The translations under genes and the position numbers were made by a program. A stretch of DNA of 8,089 bases from Microcaldota archaeon (lineage in GTDB: Archaea > Micrarchaeota > Micrarchaeia > Anstonellales > Anstonellaceae), in the NCBI GenBank assembly GCA_023248455.1, contig JAHFEN010000025.1, positions 1 to 8,089 of the forward strand. The letters run 5' to 3'. The notes beneath the pieces are model-generated. The model ran no database searches. It was not told the DNA's origin and was given only the letters and a program-made list of their open reading frames with translations. This document shows, in pieces, positions 1 through 6,065 of this stretch (position 1 is the first letter of the stretch; each line of letters opens with the position of its first letter).

Positions 1-1023
1 CTTTTCGATCTGCTTTTCATTCATGCCCATGCCAAGGGACTCTGAAAGGTACTTCAGCACGTTTTTTCCGGAATACCCCCCGACCACCAGCCTGCGCTTC
101 CTGCCAATGCTTTCCGGGGAATACGCCTCGTATGCCCTTCCTTCCTTGAGCACTGCCGCAAGGTGCGTGCCGCCCTTGTGCCGGAAAACGTTCTGCCCGA
201 CAATGGGCGCGAATGGGTCGGTGGCAAGGCCCGACAATGAGGAAAACGCTTCGGAAAGCGCAACCAGCCTTTCCATGCTTATGTCCTGCCTCTGGCCGTA
301 CAGCACCTGGAGCGCCATTGCCACTTCTGCTATTTTCGGTATGCCGGCCCTCTCCCCAGCCCCGTTCACTGTTGCATGGATGCAGTCTGCCCCAGCCTCC
401 ATGCCTGCAAGCGAGTTCGCAAGCGCAAGGCCCAGGTCGTTGTGGCAGTGCATGTCAATGCCCGCAGTTGTTGCCGAGCGCACCTCTTTCACAATCGAAA
501 AGATGGACGCTGGAGTCATTATGCCCACCGTGTCCGTTATGGAAATCCTGTCAGCGCCTGCGCTGCCCACGGCCCTGACCATTTCAAGGAGATAGGCAAG
601 ATCGGTCCTGGAGGCGTCCTCGCAGGTGAAGCGCAGCTTCAGCCCGTGGGATTTTGCGAATTCCACCATTTCCGCCCCGCGCTGCAGTGCCTGCTGCCGC
701 GAAATTCGGAGCTTGTTCGCAAGGTGCATGTCCGAAGTGGACAGGTATATTGCAATAAACGTCGGATCAAGCTGCAGGAGCGCTTCTATGTCTTCCTTTT
801 TTGCGCGCGCGTGCAGCACCACGGTAGCGCGAAGCCCCATTGACAGCATTTCCTTTGCTACCTCCTTCTGTTTGTTCCCCACTATGGGGGATATTTCGAT
901 GAAATCCACCCCTGATTCGTCGATCCTCCTGGCAAGCTGGAGCGCCTGCTCTATGGAGAAATGCACAAGGGGCGCCTGCTCGCCCTCGCGCAGGGTGGAA
1001 TCCAGTATGAGTGTTTTGCCCAT
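1..1023 (-). CDS. Homocitrate/2-isopropylmalate synthase family acyltransferase (C-terminus off window)
   Basis: The 341 visible residues form a DRE-TIM metallolyase barrel, the fold that condenses acetyl-CoA with a 2-oxo acid. DSTLREGEQ at residues 8-16 supplies catalytic Arg12 and Glu13. HCHND at 192-196 gives the metal-binding His192 and His194, and NGAGERAG at 220-227 is the family's second signature. After the barrel comes FRHKGGTHL (280-288) and then GRKRRLVVGGYSGK (307-320), as in homocitrate synthases and NifV-type enzymes. His71 and Arg131 sit where Thermus homocitrate synthase has its 2-oxoglutarate-binding His72 and Arg133, by my memory alignment, whereas LeuA usually has Glu at the second position. 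The Asp92 equivalent appears to be Ala91. The substrate is therefore open: homocitrate, isopropylmalate, citramalate and Re-citrate synthase are all possible. The ATG is preceded by GAGGGG six bases upstream. The remaining C-terminus is outside the window, so a LeuA regulatory domain cannot be judged. Confidence 0.9.
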   Translation of the reverse strand, partial: MGKTLILDSTLREGEQAPLVHFSIEQALQLARRIDESGVDFIEISPIVGNKQKEVAKEMLSMGLRATVVLHARAKKEDIEALLQLDPTFIAIYLSTSDMHLANKLRISRQQALQRGAEMVEFAKSHGLKLRFTCEDASRTDLAYLLEMVRAVGSAGADRISITDTVGIMTPASIFSIVKEVRSATTAGIDMHCHNDLGLALANSLAGMEAGADCIHATVNGAGERAGIPKIAEVAMALQVLYGQRQDISMERLVALSEAFSSLSGLATDPFAPIVGQNVFRHKGGTHLAAVLKEGRAYEAYSPESIGRKRRLVVGGYSGKNVLKYLSESLGMGMNEKQIEK

Positions 1024-1072
1024 TGCGTTCCCCTCAATTCCAGCCTTTGGAAAGAAGTTCTGATTCGAATTG

Positions 1073-1079
1073 TTTATAA
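1073..1079 (-). promoter_or_regulatory. TATA box for the acyltransferase gene
   Basis: Read on the minus strand this is TTATAAA, centred about 53 bases upstream of the ATG at 1023. Transcription starting about 25 bases downstream would leave a leader of roughly 25 bases that retains the GAGGGG ribosome site (1030-1035). Assigned by sequence alone. Confidence 0.6.
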
Positions 1080-1090
1080 GCTATTCGTCT

Positions 1091-1105
1091 TATTTAGACT
1101 AAATA
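1091..1105. promoter_or_regulatory. Perfect 7-1-7 palindrome, candidate operator
   Basis: TATTTAG-A-CTAAATA is a perfect inverted repeat with a single central base. It lies between two opposed TATA boxes (1073-1079 on minus and 1116-1121 on plus), about 11 bases from each. A dimeric helix-turn-helix repressor bound here could block TBP/TFB loading on one or both sides. The region is AT-rich, which raises the chance of a random palindrome. Confidence 0.45.
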
Positions 1106-1115
1106 TTACAAAAAA

Positions 1116-1121
1116 TTTATA
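1116..1121 (+). promoter_or_regulatory. Candidate distal TATA box for malic enzyme
   Basis: TTTATA preceded by an A-run matches an archaeal TATA element and would start transcription near 1145, giving a leader of almost 100 bases. A competing element lies closer to the gene at 1202-1211, so which one is used is uncertain. Confidence 0.4.
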
Positions 1122-1201
1122 CAGAATAACTAAAATAGGCAAAACTTGTGATAAAATTCACGAAATAAGGCAAGGATGTCGCGGCCCCCCAAAATATCGG
1201 A

Positions 1202-1211
1202 TTAATAATAT
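1202..1211 (+). promoter_or_regulatory. Candidate proximal TATA-like element for malic enzyme
   Basis: TTAATAATAT is centred about 35 bases before the ATG at 1242. It would give a transcript with a leader of about ten bases, or nearly leaderless. It is a weaker TATA match than the one at 1116-1121 but better placed for a short archaeal leader. Confidence 0.35.
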
Positions 1212-1241
1212 GTTTTGCGGCATTTAGCCAGGGTATTTTTT

Positions 1242-2468
1242 ATGGCTGACGATTTGGGGAAACTGGCAATAGAGCTTCACAGGAAAAGCCGCGGCAAGCT
1301 AGAGGTCAGGAGCAAGGTGGATGCCGGCACCAAGGAAGGGCTGTCGCTTGCCTACACTCCGGGCGTAGCTGCGGTCTGCAAGGAAGTGGCGCGGGACCAT
1401 AGCCTTGCATACGAGCTCACGCTCAAGTGGAACTCGGTAGCTGTGGTTTCCGACGGCACGCGCGTGCTTGGCCTTGGGAACATCGGCCCGCTCGCCGCAA
1501 TCCCGGTCATGGAGGGCAAGTCCGTGCTTTTCAAGTCCTATGCGAATATTGACGCCTTTCCCATCTGCCTCTCCTGCCAGGGTGCTGACGAGATAGTCGC
1601 AACCGTGAAAAACATCTCGCCTGTCTTCGGGGGGATAAACCTCGAGGACATCGAGTCCCCGAAATGCTTTGATGTCGAGGACAGGCTGAAGGCCGAGCTT
1701 GACATCCCGGTTTTCCACGACGACCAGCACGGAACCGCTGTAGTGGTGCTCGCCGGTCTCATTAATTCCCTGAAAGCCGTGGGCAAGAAAAAGAATGGCG
1801 CCAAGATAGTGGTGGCAGGCGCAGGCGCTGCGGGGGTTGCGATTGCAAAGCTGCTTGTCAGCGACGGCTTTTCAGATGTGCTGGTTTGCGACAGCAGGGG
1901 GATGCTTTCCGATTCCGATGGATTGCCACCCTACAAGCGCGAGCTTGCGAAAATGACGAACAGGAAAGGGAAGACTGGCAATCTTGCGGATGCATTGAAG
2001 GGCGCCGATGCATTCATCGGAGTTTCCTCACCGAACATTGTATCCGCAGAAATGGCGAGGTCAATGGCAAGCTCACCCATAATTTTTGCGCTTTCCAACC
2101 CCATTCCGGAAATAGACCCGAAGACTGCCGCTGGGGCAGGCGCAAAGGTTTTCGGGACCGCAAGGGCCGACCTGCCAAACCAGGTAAACAACGTGCTTGG
2201 ATTCCCTGGGATTTTCAGGGGTGCGCTTTTGGTCCGGGCAAGGCGGATAAGCGAAAAAATGAAGCTTGCGGCTGCGTATGCCCTTGCTTCGGTTATTACT
2301 GAAAAAGAGCTTTCGCCTGATGCAGTCCTGCCTTACCCCTATGACAGGCGAGTGGTTCCGGCAGTAGCGCTTGCGGTTGCAAAGGCTGCTTCGGAATCAG
2401 GCGATGCCAGGCTGAAGAAAAGCGATTCTGAACTGACATCTGAGATGAGATCGCTTGGACTGCTATGA
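1242..2468 (+). CDS. Malic enzyme (oxidative malate decarboxylase)
   Basis: Converts malate to pyruvate and CO2 while reducing NAD(P), in the cytoplasm. The 408-residue product is the compact prokaryotic type without a phosphotransacetylase fusion. The N-terminal catalytic domain has Tyr38 in LAYTPGV and Lys98 in VLFKSYANIDAFPI, the expected acid/base pair. Metal ligands are Glu135-Asp136 in GGINLEDIE and Asp160/Asp161 in PVFHDDQHGTA. The C-terminal Rossmann domain begins with GAGAAG at 193-198; Asp217 at the end of the second strand suggests NAD rather than NADP, as an inference. LSNPIPE (284-290) and NQVNNVLGFPGIFRGAL (313-329) complete the family signature. I chose the ATG at 1242 because family members begin near this point and AGGG lies eight bases upstream. 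The in-frame TTG at 1215 would add only nine unsupported residues. The gene is divergent from the acyltransferase, with 218 bases between. Confidence 0.96.
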   Translation: MADDLGKLAIELHRKSRGKLEVRSKVDAGTKEGLSLAYTPGVAAVCKEVARDHSLAYELTLKWNSVAVVSDGTRVLGLGNIGPLAAIPVMEGKSVLFKSYANIDAFPICLSCQGADEIVATVKNISPVFGGINLEDIESPKCFDVEDRLKAELDIPVFHDDQHGTAVVVLAGLINSLKAVGKKKNGAKIVVAGAGAAGVAIAKLLVSDGFSDVLVCDSRGMLSDSDGLPPYKRELAKMTNRKGKTGNLADALKGADAFIGVSSPNIVSAEMARSMASSPIIFALSNPIPEIDPKTAAGAGAKVFGTARADLPNQVNNVLGFPGIFRGALLVRARRISEKMKLAAAYALASVITEKELSPDAVLPYPYDRRVVPAVALAVAKAASESGDARLKKSDSELTSEMRSLGLL

Positions 2469-2538
2469 AAAGGGAACTTGGGGCTTGCCAGAAGTTATTC
2501 CAGAATTTGTAAGCGCCTAGCTGCCAATATGCGCATTG

Positions 2539-2547
2539 TTTTTAAAT
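2539..2547 (+). promoter_or_regulatory. TATA box for the propeller operon
   Basis: TTTTTAAAT is centred about 27 bases before the GTG at 2570 and 36 before the ATG at 2579. It predicts transcription beginning very near 2570, so the message is leaderless from GTG or has a leader of about ten bases. It lies in the 101-base gap after malic enzyme and indicates that the operon has its own promoter. Confidence 0.6.
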
Positions 2548-2578
2548 TCGAGAGAAGCATGCATTCCCGGTGAGGTGC

Positions 2579-4564
2579 ATGAAGCTTTTTGTGCTGGTTG
2601 CAGTTCTATTGCTTGCGCTTTCCCACGTGTCGTCCGCAGGCTTCACATACCTCTATTCCATAAACGGCACCAACCAAGATGACAGCGACGCCTATTTCAA
2701 ATTCTACGAGCCAACCGGCGTGCTCTACCATAATGGAACGCTTTATGTTGCTGACAGCGGGAAGAGGGGGGTTTACGTGATGAACAATGCCATCAGGCAG
2801 CGCGCACTCCTAACAACCGGGAGCGACGCTCTGTTTGAAAACCCGCTTCGAATGAGTTATGACAACGGATATCTGTACGTGGCAGACGGGCTTTCCACCA
2901 TTGTAAGGACATACGGCGGGGATGGCTCGAATGTGAACGAATGGAATTCCAAAATTGGCTCCAACCTGAAAAAGGCCTCGGGCGTGGCGCTTGACAGCCA
3001 ATTTGCTTACATAACTGACATGGCTGAGGGAAGGCTGTATGTTTACAACAGAACCACCCGCACATATGTCAGGGTCGGGATTGACAAGGGCGCATCGGAC
3101 GGATTGCTTGCAGCACCTTCCGATGTGGAGATTTATGGGGACAGGCTATTCGTATCGGACCAGGGCAAGGGGCTGATTTTCGCCTATAGCAGGAACCTGA
3201 CATTCCTGTACGCCATTGGCAGGGGAGTCGGAGGCGAGCACCTGATTTCGCCCCGCGGCTTTGAGATTTACGAGGGAAGAATATACGTGGCGGACTCCTC
3301 GTCCAACCAGATAGTGGTGTTTACCCTGGACGGCTATCCTGTGGACAAGATAAATGATTCAGTTCCGGACGCCAACCTCTCCAATCCTGAAGATGTGGCA
3401 GTTGGGGACGGCAAAGCATACGTTGCCGATTCCGGAAGCAGGCTGGTAAAGGTCTTTGAGCTGAACACTACGGTTGGCAACGATTCTGTGGCCCAGCTCA
3501 TTGCAGGTGCCAACCGCTCGCTTGCGCAGCTATACGTCCTTGCGCCTGCGGCGCAGAAACTAAACCTCATATTTGCAGCCGGAAATGCAGCATTCGGCAT
3601 CCTTTCGGCACAGAGCAGCTACGACAATTTCATGTTCGCAGACGCAGCGGCGCTTGCGCAGAAATCATTGGATGAGACGGTTGCTTTGCAGCTCAATCTT
3701 TCCCAAGCAGTCGAGCTTCGCGCAAAGCAGCTTTCCAGGCTGCAGGTGGACAGGGTAGCGGAATACAGGAAACTGGGCCTTGCCGAGCCGGCAAGAAGCA
3801 AGCTCCTGCAGTTTGACAACATGGTAACGGATATAAACGCAAAGCTTGCTGGCAGGGCATACGGCTTGGCGGCTGACACCGTGCTTCTGCTTCCAAGCAT
3901 TGCGGACAGCTACATCACTCTGGTAACTGAGTCCGAAAAAATGGAAGCCAGAAGGCAGCAGAACCAGACTGCAAGCAGCTTCAGCCTGCAGATATCCGCA
4001 CTGCAGCTGCGGCTGAGCCGGCTGAATGCGCAGGCAGCAATTTACAGGCAGAGCCTCAATCTCAGCGGAGCAGGGGATCTGCTTGCTGCGGCATCCAAAT
4101 CCGCAGGAGATATGGATTATGATTCTGCCAACCGCTCGATTGGGCTTGCGGATTTTGAAATCAGCGCGCAGGAAACCCTGTCCGCGCACGCTGCCGGTGA
4201 AATAGACAAGGCCTTGGCCAACCTTTCGGTGATTGAGTTCAACTTCAATTCGAGCACAGGGAGACCGGTGCTGCTTCCGCCCGACCTTGAGCCTGAGCGC
4301 GAGTCGCTTGCTGCGGCACGGGAAATTGCATACTCCAACCCCATGCTTGCAACCGCAATGGGGCAGAAAGCCGCTGATTCTGCAGCGCTCAAGATAAAGA
4401 ACTCGTCTGCTGTTTCCACCGCAGCCTCAGCAGTGCTGGTGATGCTGGCTCTTATCGGGGTGATCGCACTTGCCTTCTCTTTTCACATCTATTCTCGCAG
4501 GAAAAAGATGCGCGATGCCAGGCAGAAGAAGGGCGAGCCCACCCACATCATCTGGAAGGAGTAG
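2579..4564 (+). CDS. Secreted NHL beta-propeller with helical stalk and C-terminal membrane anchor
   Basis: Probable cell-surface protein of 661 residues; ligand unknown. Residues 1-20 form a signal peptide (hydrophobic core, then HVSSA|G). Six NHL-type blades follow at about 44-70, 88-112, 132-157, 179-204, 224-252 and 269-296, each with a G-LY-AD or close variant such as TLYVADSG, RLFVSDQG and RIYVADSS, enough for a complete six-bladed propeller. Residues 305-605 are mostly Ala/Leu/Gln/Ser-rich and probably helical, a stalk or bundle. A membrane segment spans about 615-635, followed by SRRKK and a basic cytoplasmic tail, so the topology is outside-anchored. About 16 N-X-S/T sequons are spread over the exterior part, fitting archaeal N-glycosylation. 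ATG 2579 has GGTGA five bases upstream; GTG 2570 is an alternative if the message is leaderless. Co-transcribed with the next gene. A role in adhesion or sensing is only inference. Confidence 0.85.
   Translation: MKLFVLVAVLLLALSHVSSAGFTYLYSINGTNQDDSDAYFKFYEPTGVLYHNGTLYVADSGKRGVYVMNNAIRQRALLTTGSDALFENPLRMSYDNGYLYVADGLSTIVRTYGGDGSNVNEWNSKIGSNLKKASGVALDSQFAYITDMAEGRLYVYNRTTRTYVRVGIDKGASDGLLAAPSDVEIYGDRLFVSDQGKGLIFAYSRNLTFLYAIGRGVGGEHLISPRGFEIYEGRIYVADSSSNQIVVFTLDGYPVDKINDSVPDANLSNPEDVAVGDGKAYVADSGSRLVKVFELNTTVGNDSVAQLIAGANRSLAQLYVLAPAAQKLNLIFAAGNAAFGILSAQSSYDNFMFADAAALAQKSLDETVALQLNLSQAVELRAKQLSRLQVDRVAEYRKLGLAEPARSKLLQFDNMVTDINAKLAGRAYGLAADTVLLLPSIADSYITLVTESEKMEARRQQNQTASSFSLQISALQLRLSRLNAQAAIYRQSLNLSGAGDLLAAASKSAGDMDYDSANRSIGLADFEISAQETLSAHAAGEIDKALANLSVIEFNFNSSTGRPVLLPPDLEPERESLAAAREIAYSNPMLATAMGQKAADSAALKIKNSSAVSTAASAVLVMLALIGVIALAFSFHIYSRRKKMRDARQKKGEPTHIIWKE
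4554..4561 (+). promoter_or_regulatory. Strong ribosome binding site inside the end of the propeller gene
   Basis: GGAAGGAG lies six bases before the ATG at 4568 and overlaps the last codons of the upstream gene. It fixes the start of the second gene and implies translational coupling of the pair. Confidence 0.75.
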
Positions 4565-4567
4565 CCC

Positions 4568-5236
4568 ATGTCGGAAATCCTAAAGAACTCATCTGCTGGG
4601 CTTGCCGCTCTCTCAGCAGTCCTTGCCGCCTGCGGGCTTCTTCTTTCAGCAGCTTGCTATGTTGCGCTATTCCTCACTATAAACAGCCTGGATTCGGCGA
4701 TTTCGCCCCAGATAGAAGCAGCGGCATCCGCAGTCGCGGACACCGAGCTCCTTCTCTCCTCGGCAAGCCAGTCTGCAGGCTCTGCTTCGCGCGGCCTGAG
4801 CGAGGTGTCAGGGGCTCTTGCAGCCTATTCTGAATCCACCAAGGGAATAGGCGACTCGCTTGGCAGCGTCTCTTCCATACCGCCATTTTCCCTAGACAGC
4901 AGGCTTTCAACTGCCGCAGCAAAGCTCAGGGATGCATCCTCCCTTTTTGCCAATGCCTCGCAGTCCCTCAGCAGCTCCGCAGGATCCATTGTTAACGCCA
5001 CCCAGTCGCTCAACAAAACGGCCGATGACCTGGGCTCTGCCAAAAAATCGCTTGAGCAGGCGAGGAGCGGCTTCCGCGGTGCCATAGGCACGCTCCACAT
5101 TGCCGCATTCGTCGGGGGACTCGCTCTCGCAGCGCTATTCTCTTCGGTTCTCCTGCTTTCGGCCTCTGCATTGCTCCCTCATTACCCGAGGCTGCTGCAG
5201 AAACAGGTACAGGAATCAGATGGGAAGAATGAGTAG
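4568..5236 (+). CDS. Two-pass membrane protein with long Ala/Ser-rich helical loop, unrecognised family
   Basis: I do not recognise a family for this 222-residue protein. It has a short N-terminus, a membrane segment at about 10-38, a polar region at 40-170, and a second membrane segment at about 174-202. It ends with a short tail containing HYPRLLQKQ. The loop is rich in Ala, Ser, Leu and Gln with spacing that suggests heptads (for example SLFANASQSLSSS and SLNKTADDLGSAKKSLEQA), and a PPF break at 105-107 divides it into two helical halves. This is the shape of a helical-hairpin or four-helix-bundle sensor domain, but no HAMP or signalling domain follows. It begins three bases after the propeller gene, so the two products probably form a complex at the membrane. 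N128 and N143 are possible glycosylation sites if the loop is outside. Its stop codon abuts the stop of the convergent phosphatase. Confidence 0.8.
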   Translation: MSEILKNSSAGLAALSAVLAACGLLLSAACYVALFLTINSLDSAISPQIEAAASAVADTELLLSSASQSAGSASRGLSEVSGALAAYSESTKGIGDSLGSVSSIPPFSLDSRLSTAAAKLRDASSLFANASQSLSSSAGSIVNATQSLNKTADDLGSAKKSLEQARSGFRGAIGTLHIAAFVGGLALAALFSSVLLLSASALLPHYPRLLQKQVQESDGKNE

Positions 5237-6019
5237 CTATTTTTTAGTATGCAGCTCTTCAAGCAGCCGCTTGTGCTGCAACCCGTTCGAGGACAGGAAT
5301 TGCCTTGTTTTCAGGCTCCAGGCCCTGCCTTCAAAATCAGTGACCTTGCCGCCTGCCTGCCCGACTATGAACGCTGCTGCCGCAAAGTCATAGGGCTTGA
5401 GCTTGATGTGGATTGCCGCGTCTGCCATGCCGCATGACACATAGCCCATGTCATAGACTGCCGATCCCAGGCACCGCGTGTGCTGGCTTATCCGCTCCAG
5501 GTGGACAATGCCTTCCATGTAGCCAAGGTCCTGTATAGTGTGCAGGCGGCTGTCGCACATGATGAAGAAATCCTCCAGCCGCGCGGTTTTAGTTACCGAC
5601 ATGCTCTTCCCGTTGAGCGTGGCCTTCTTGCCTTTTTCAGAATAGAAGAGCATTTTCTGCCCTGGAAGGTAGGTTCCGCCGGCAGTCGGCCTGCCGGAAG
5701 AAAAATGAGCTATTGATATCCCGTAGAGCGGCATCCCCTGTATGAAATTGTGCGTGCCGTCAATCGGGTCAATCACGAAAAGCGAGTCAGCCAGAAGATT
5801 GCCTTGCTCATATGACTCTTCTGAAAGAATAAGAGAGCTTGGGTAATTTTTCCTGATGCGCCCGACAATCAGCGATTCTGAGGCAAAATCCGCGCTTGTT
5901 GCCATGTTGTTCCGCGCCTTTGCGGTTATCTTCAGGCCTGCCTTTTGCTCCCGCTCCACTGTTTTTGCCGCATCGGCAAGGCAGGATTCAATGAAGGCTT
6001 GCATCGAGGACATGAGCAT
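5237..6019 (-). CDS. Inositol monophosphatase family phosphatase
   Basis: Mg-dependent sugar/inositol phosphate phosphatase of 260 residues, the normal size. Metal site residues are in place: Glu67-Glu68 in LSEES, Asp84 and Asp87 in DPIDGTHNF, and Asp211 in KPYDFAAAAFIVGQAGG. The early TSADFASE motif at 41-48 is also typical. Archaeal members act on inositol-1-phosphate, on fructose-1,6-bisphosphate, or on both, and the sequence does not decide between them. His90 stands where many relatives have Thr. Three in-frame ATGs lie at 6019, 6013 and 6004. None has a Shine-Dalgarno site, and a T-rich element CTTTTATTTT (6035-6044) lies 20-27 bases upstream, so a leaderless start at 6019 or 6013 is likely. 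A longer frame upstream to 6154 would overlap the preceding gene by about 90 bases and adds no family sequence. It sits 46 bases after the CPYS protein and may be partly read through from it. Confidence 0.9.
   Translation of the reverse strand: MLMSSMQAFIESCLADAAKTVEREQKAGLKITAKARNNMATSADFASESLIVGRIRKNYPSSLILSEESYEQGNLLADSLFVIDPIDGTHNFIQGMPLYGISIAHFSSGRPTAGGTYLPGQKMLFYSEKGKKATLNGKSMSVTKTARLEDFFIMCDSRLHTIQDLGYMEGIVHLERISQHTRCLGSAVYDMGYVSCGMADAAIHIKLKPYDFAAAAFIVGQAGGKVTDFEGRAWSLKTRQFLSSNGLQHKRLLEELHTKK
5240..5245 (+). terminator. Oligo-T terminator candidate for the propeller operon
   Basis: Six consecutive T begin four bases after the TAG at 5234-5236. Archaeal RNA polymerase can terminate on such T-runs without a hairpin. 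On the other strand these bases encode the two Lys codons that end the phosphatase, so the signal lies inside the convergent gene. No comparable T-run exists just past the phosphatase stop on the minus strand. Confidence 0.4.
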
Positions 6020-6034
6020 ATGAGGCGAGTGGAG

Positions 6035-6044
6035 AAAATAAAAG
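6035..6044 (-). promoter_or_regulatory. TATA-like element before the phosphatase
   Basis: Reads CTTTTATTTT on the minus strand, centred 20-27 bases from the candidate ATGs at 6019 and 6013, the spacing expected for a leaderless archaeal message. The same T-rich stretch follows the stop of the CPYS gene and could also help terminate it. Confidence 0.4.
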
Positions 6045-6065
6045 GGCAACGCTCGCCAGCCTATC

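Noticed and set aside
23..843. Long plus-strand open frames over the acyltransferase gene
   Set aside because: They are antisense shadows; the minus frame carries every catalytic motif of the family.
1178..1191. GC-rich patch with a C-run in the AT-rich spacer, considered as a small RNA or riboswitch
   Set aside because: No stem of useful length and no recognised RNA motif.
1215..1241. TTG start adding nine residues to malic enzyme
   Set aside because: Family members begin near the ATG at 1242, which has AGGG eight bases upstream.
2465..2512. A 15-codon frame starting ATGA over the malic enzyme stop codon (MKRELGACQKLFQNL)
   Set aside because: Too short, no ribosome site, no recognisable content; likely chance in the spacer after the gene.
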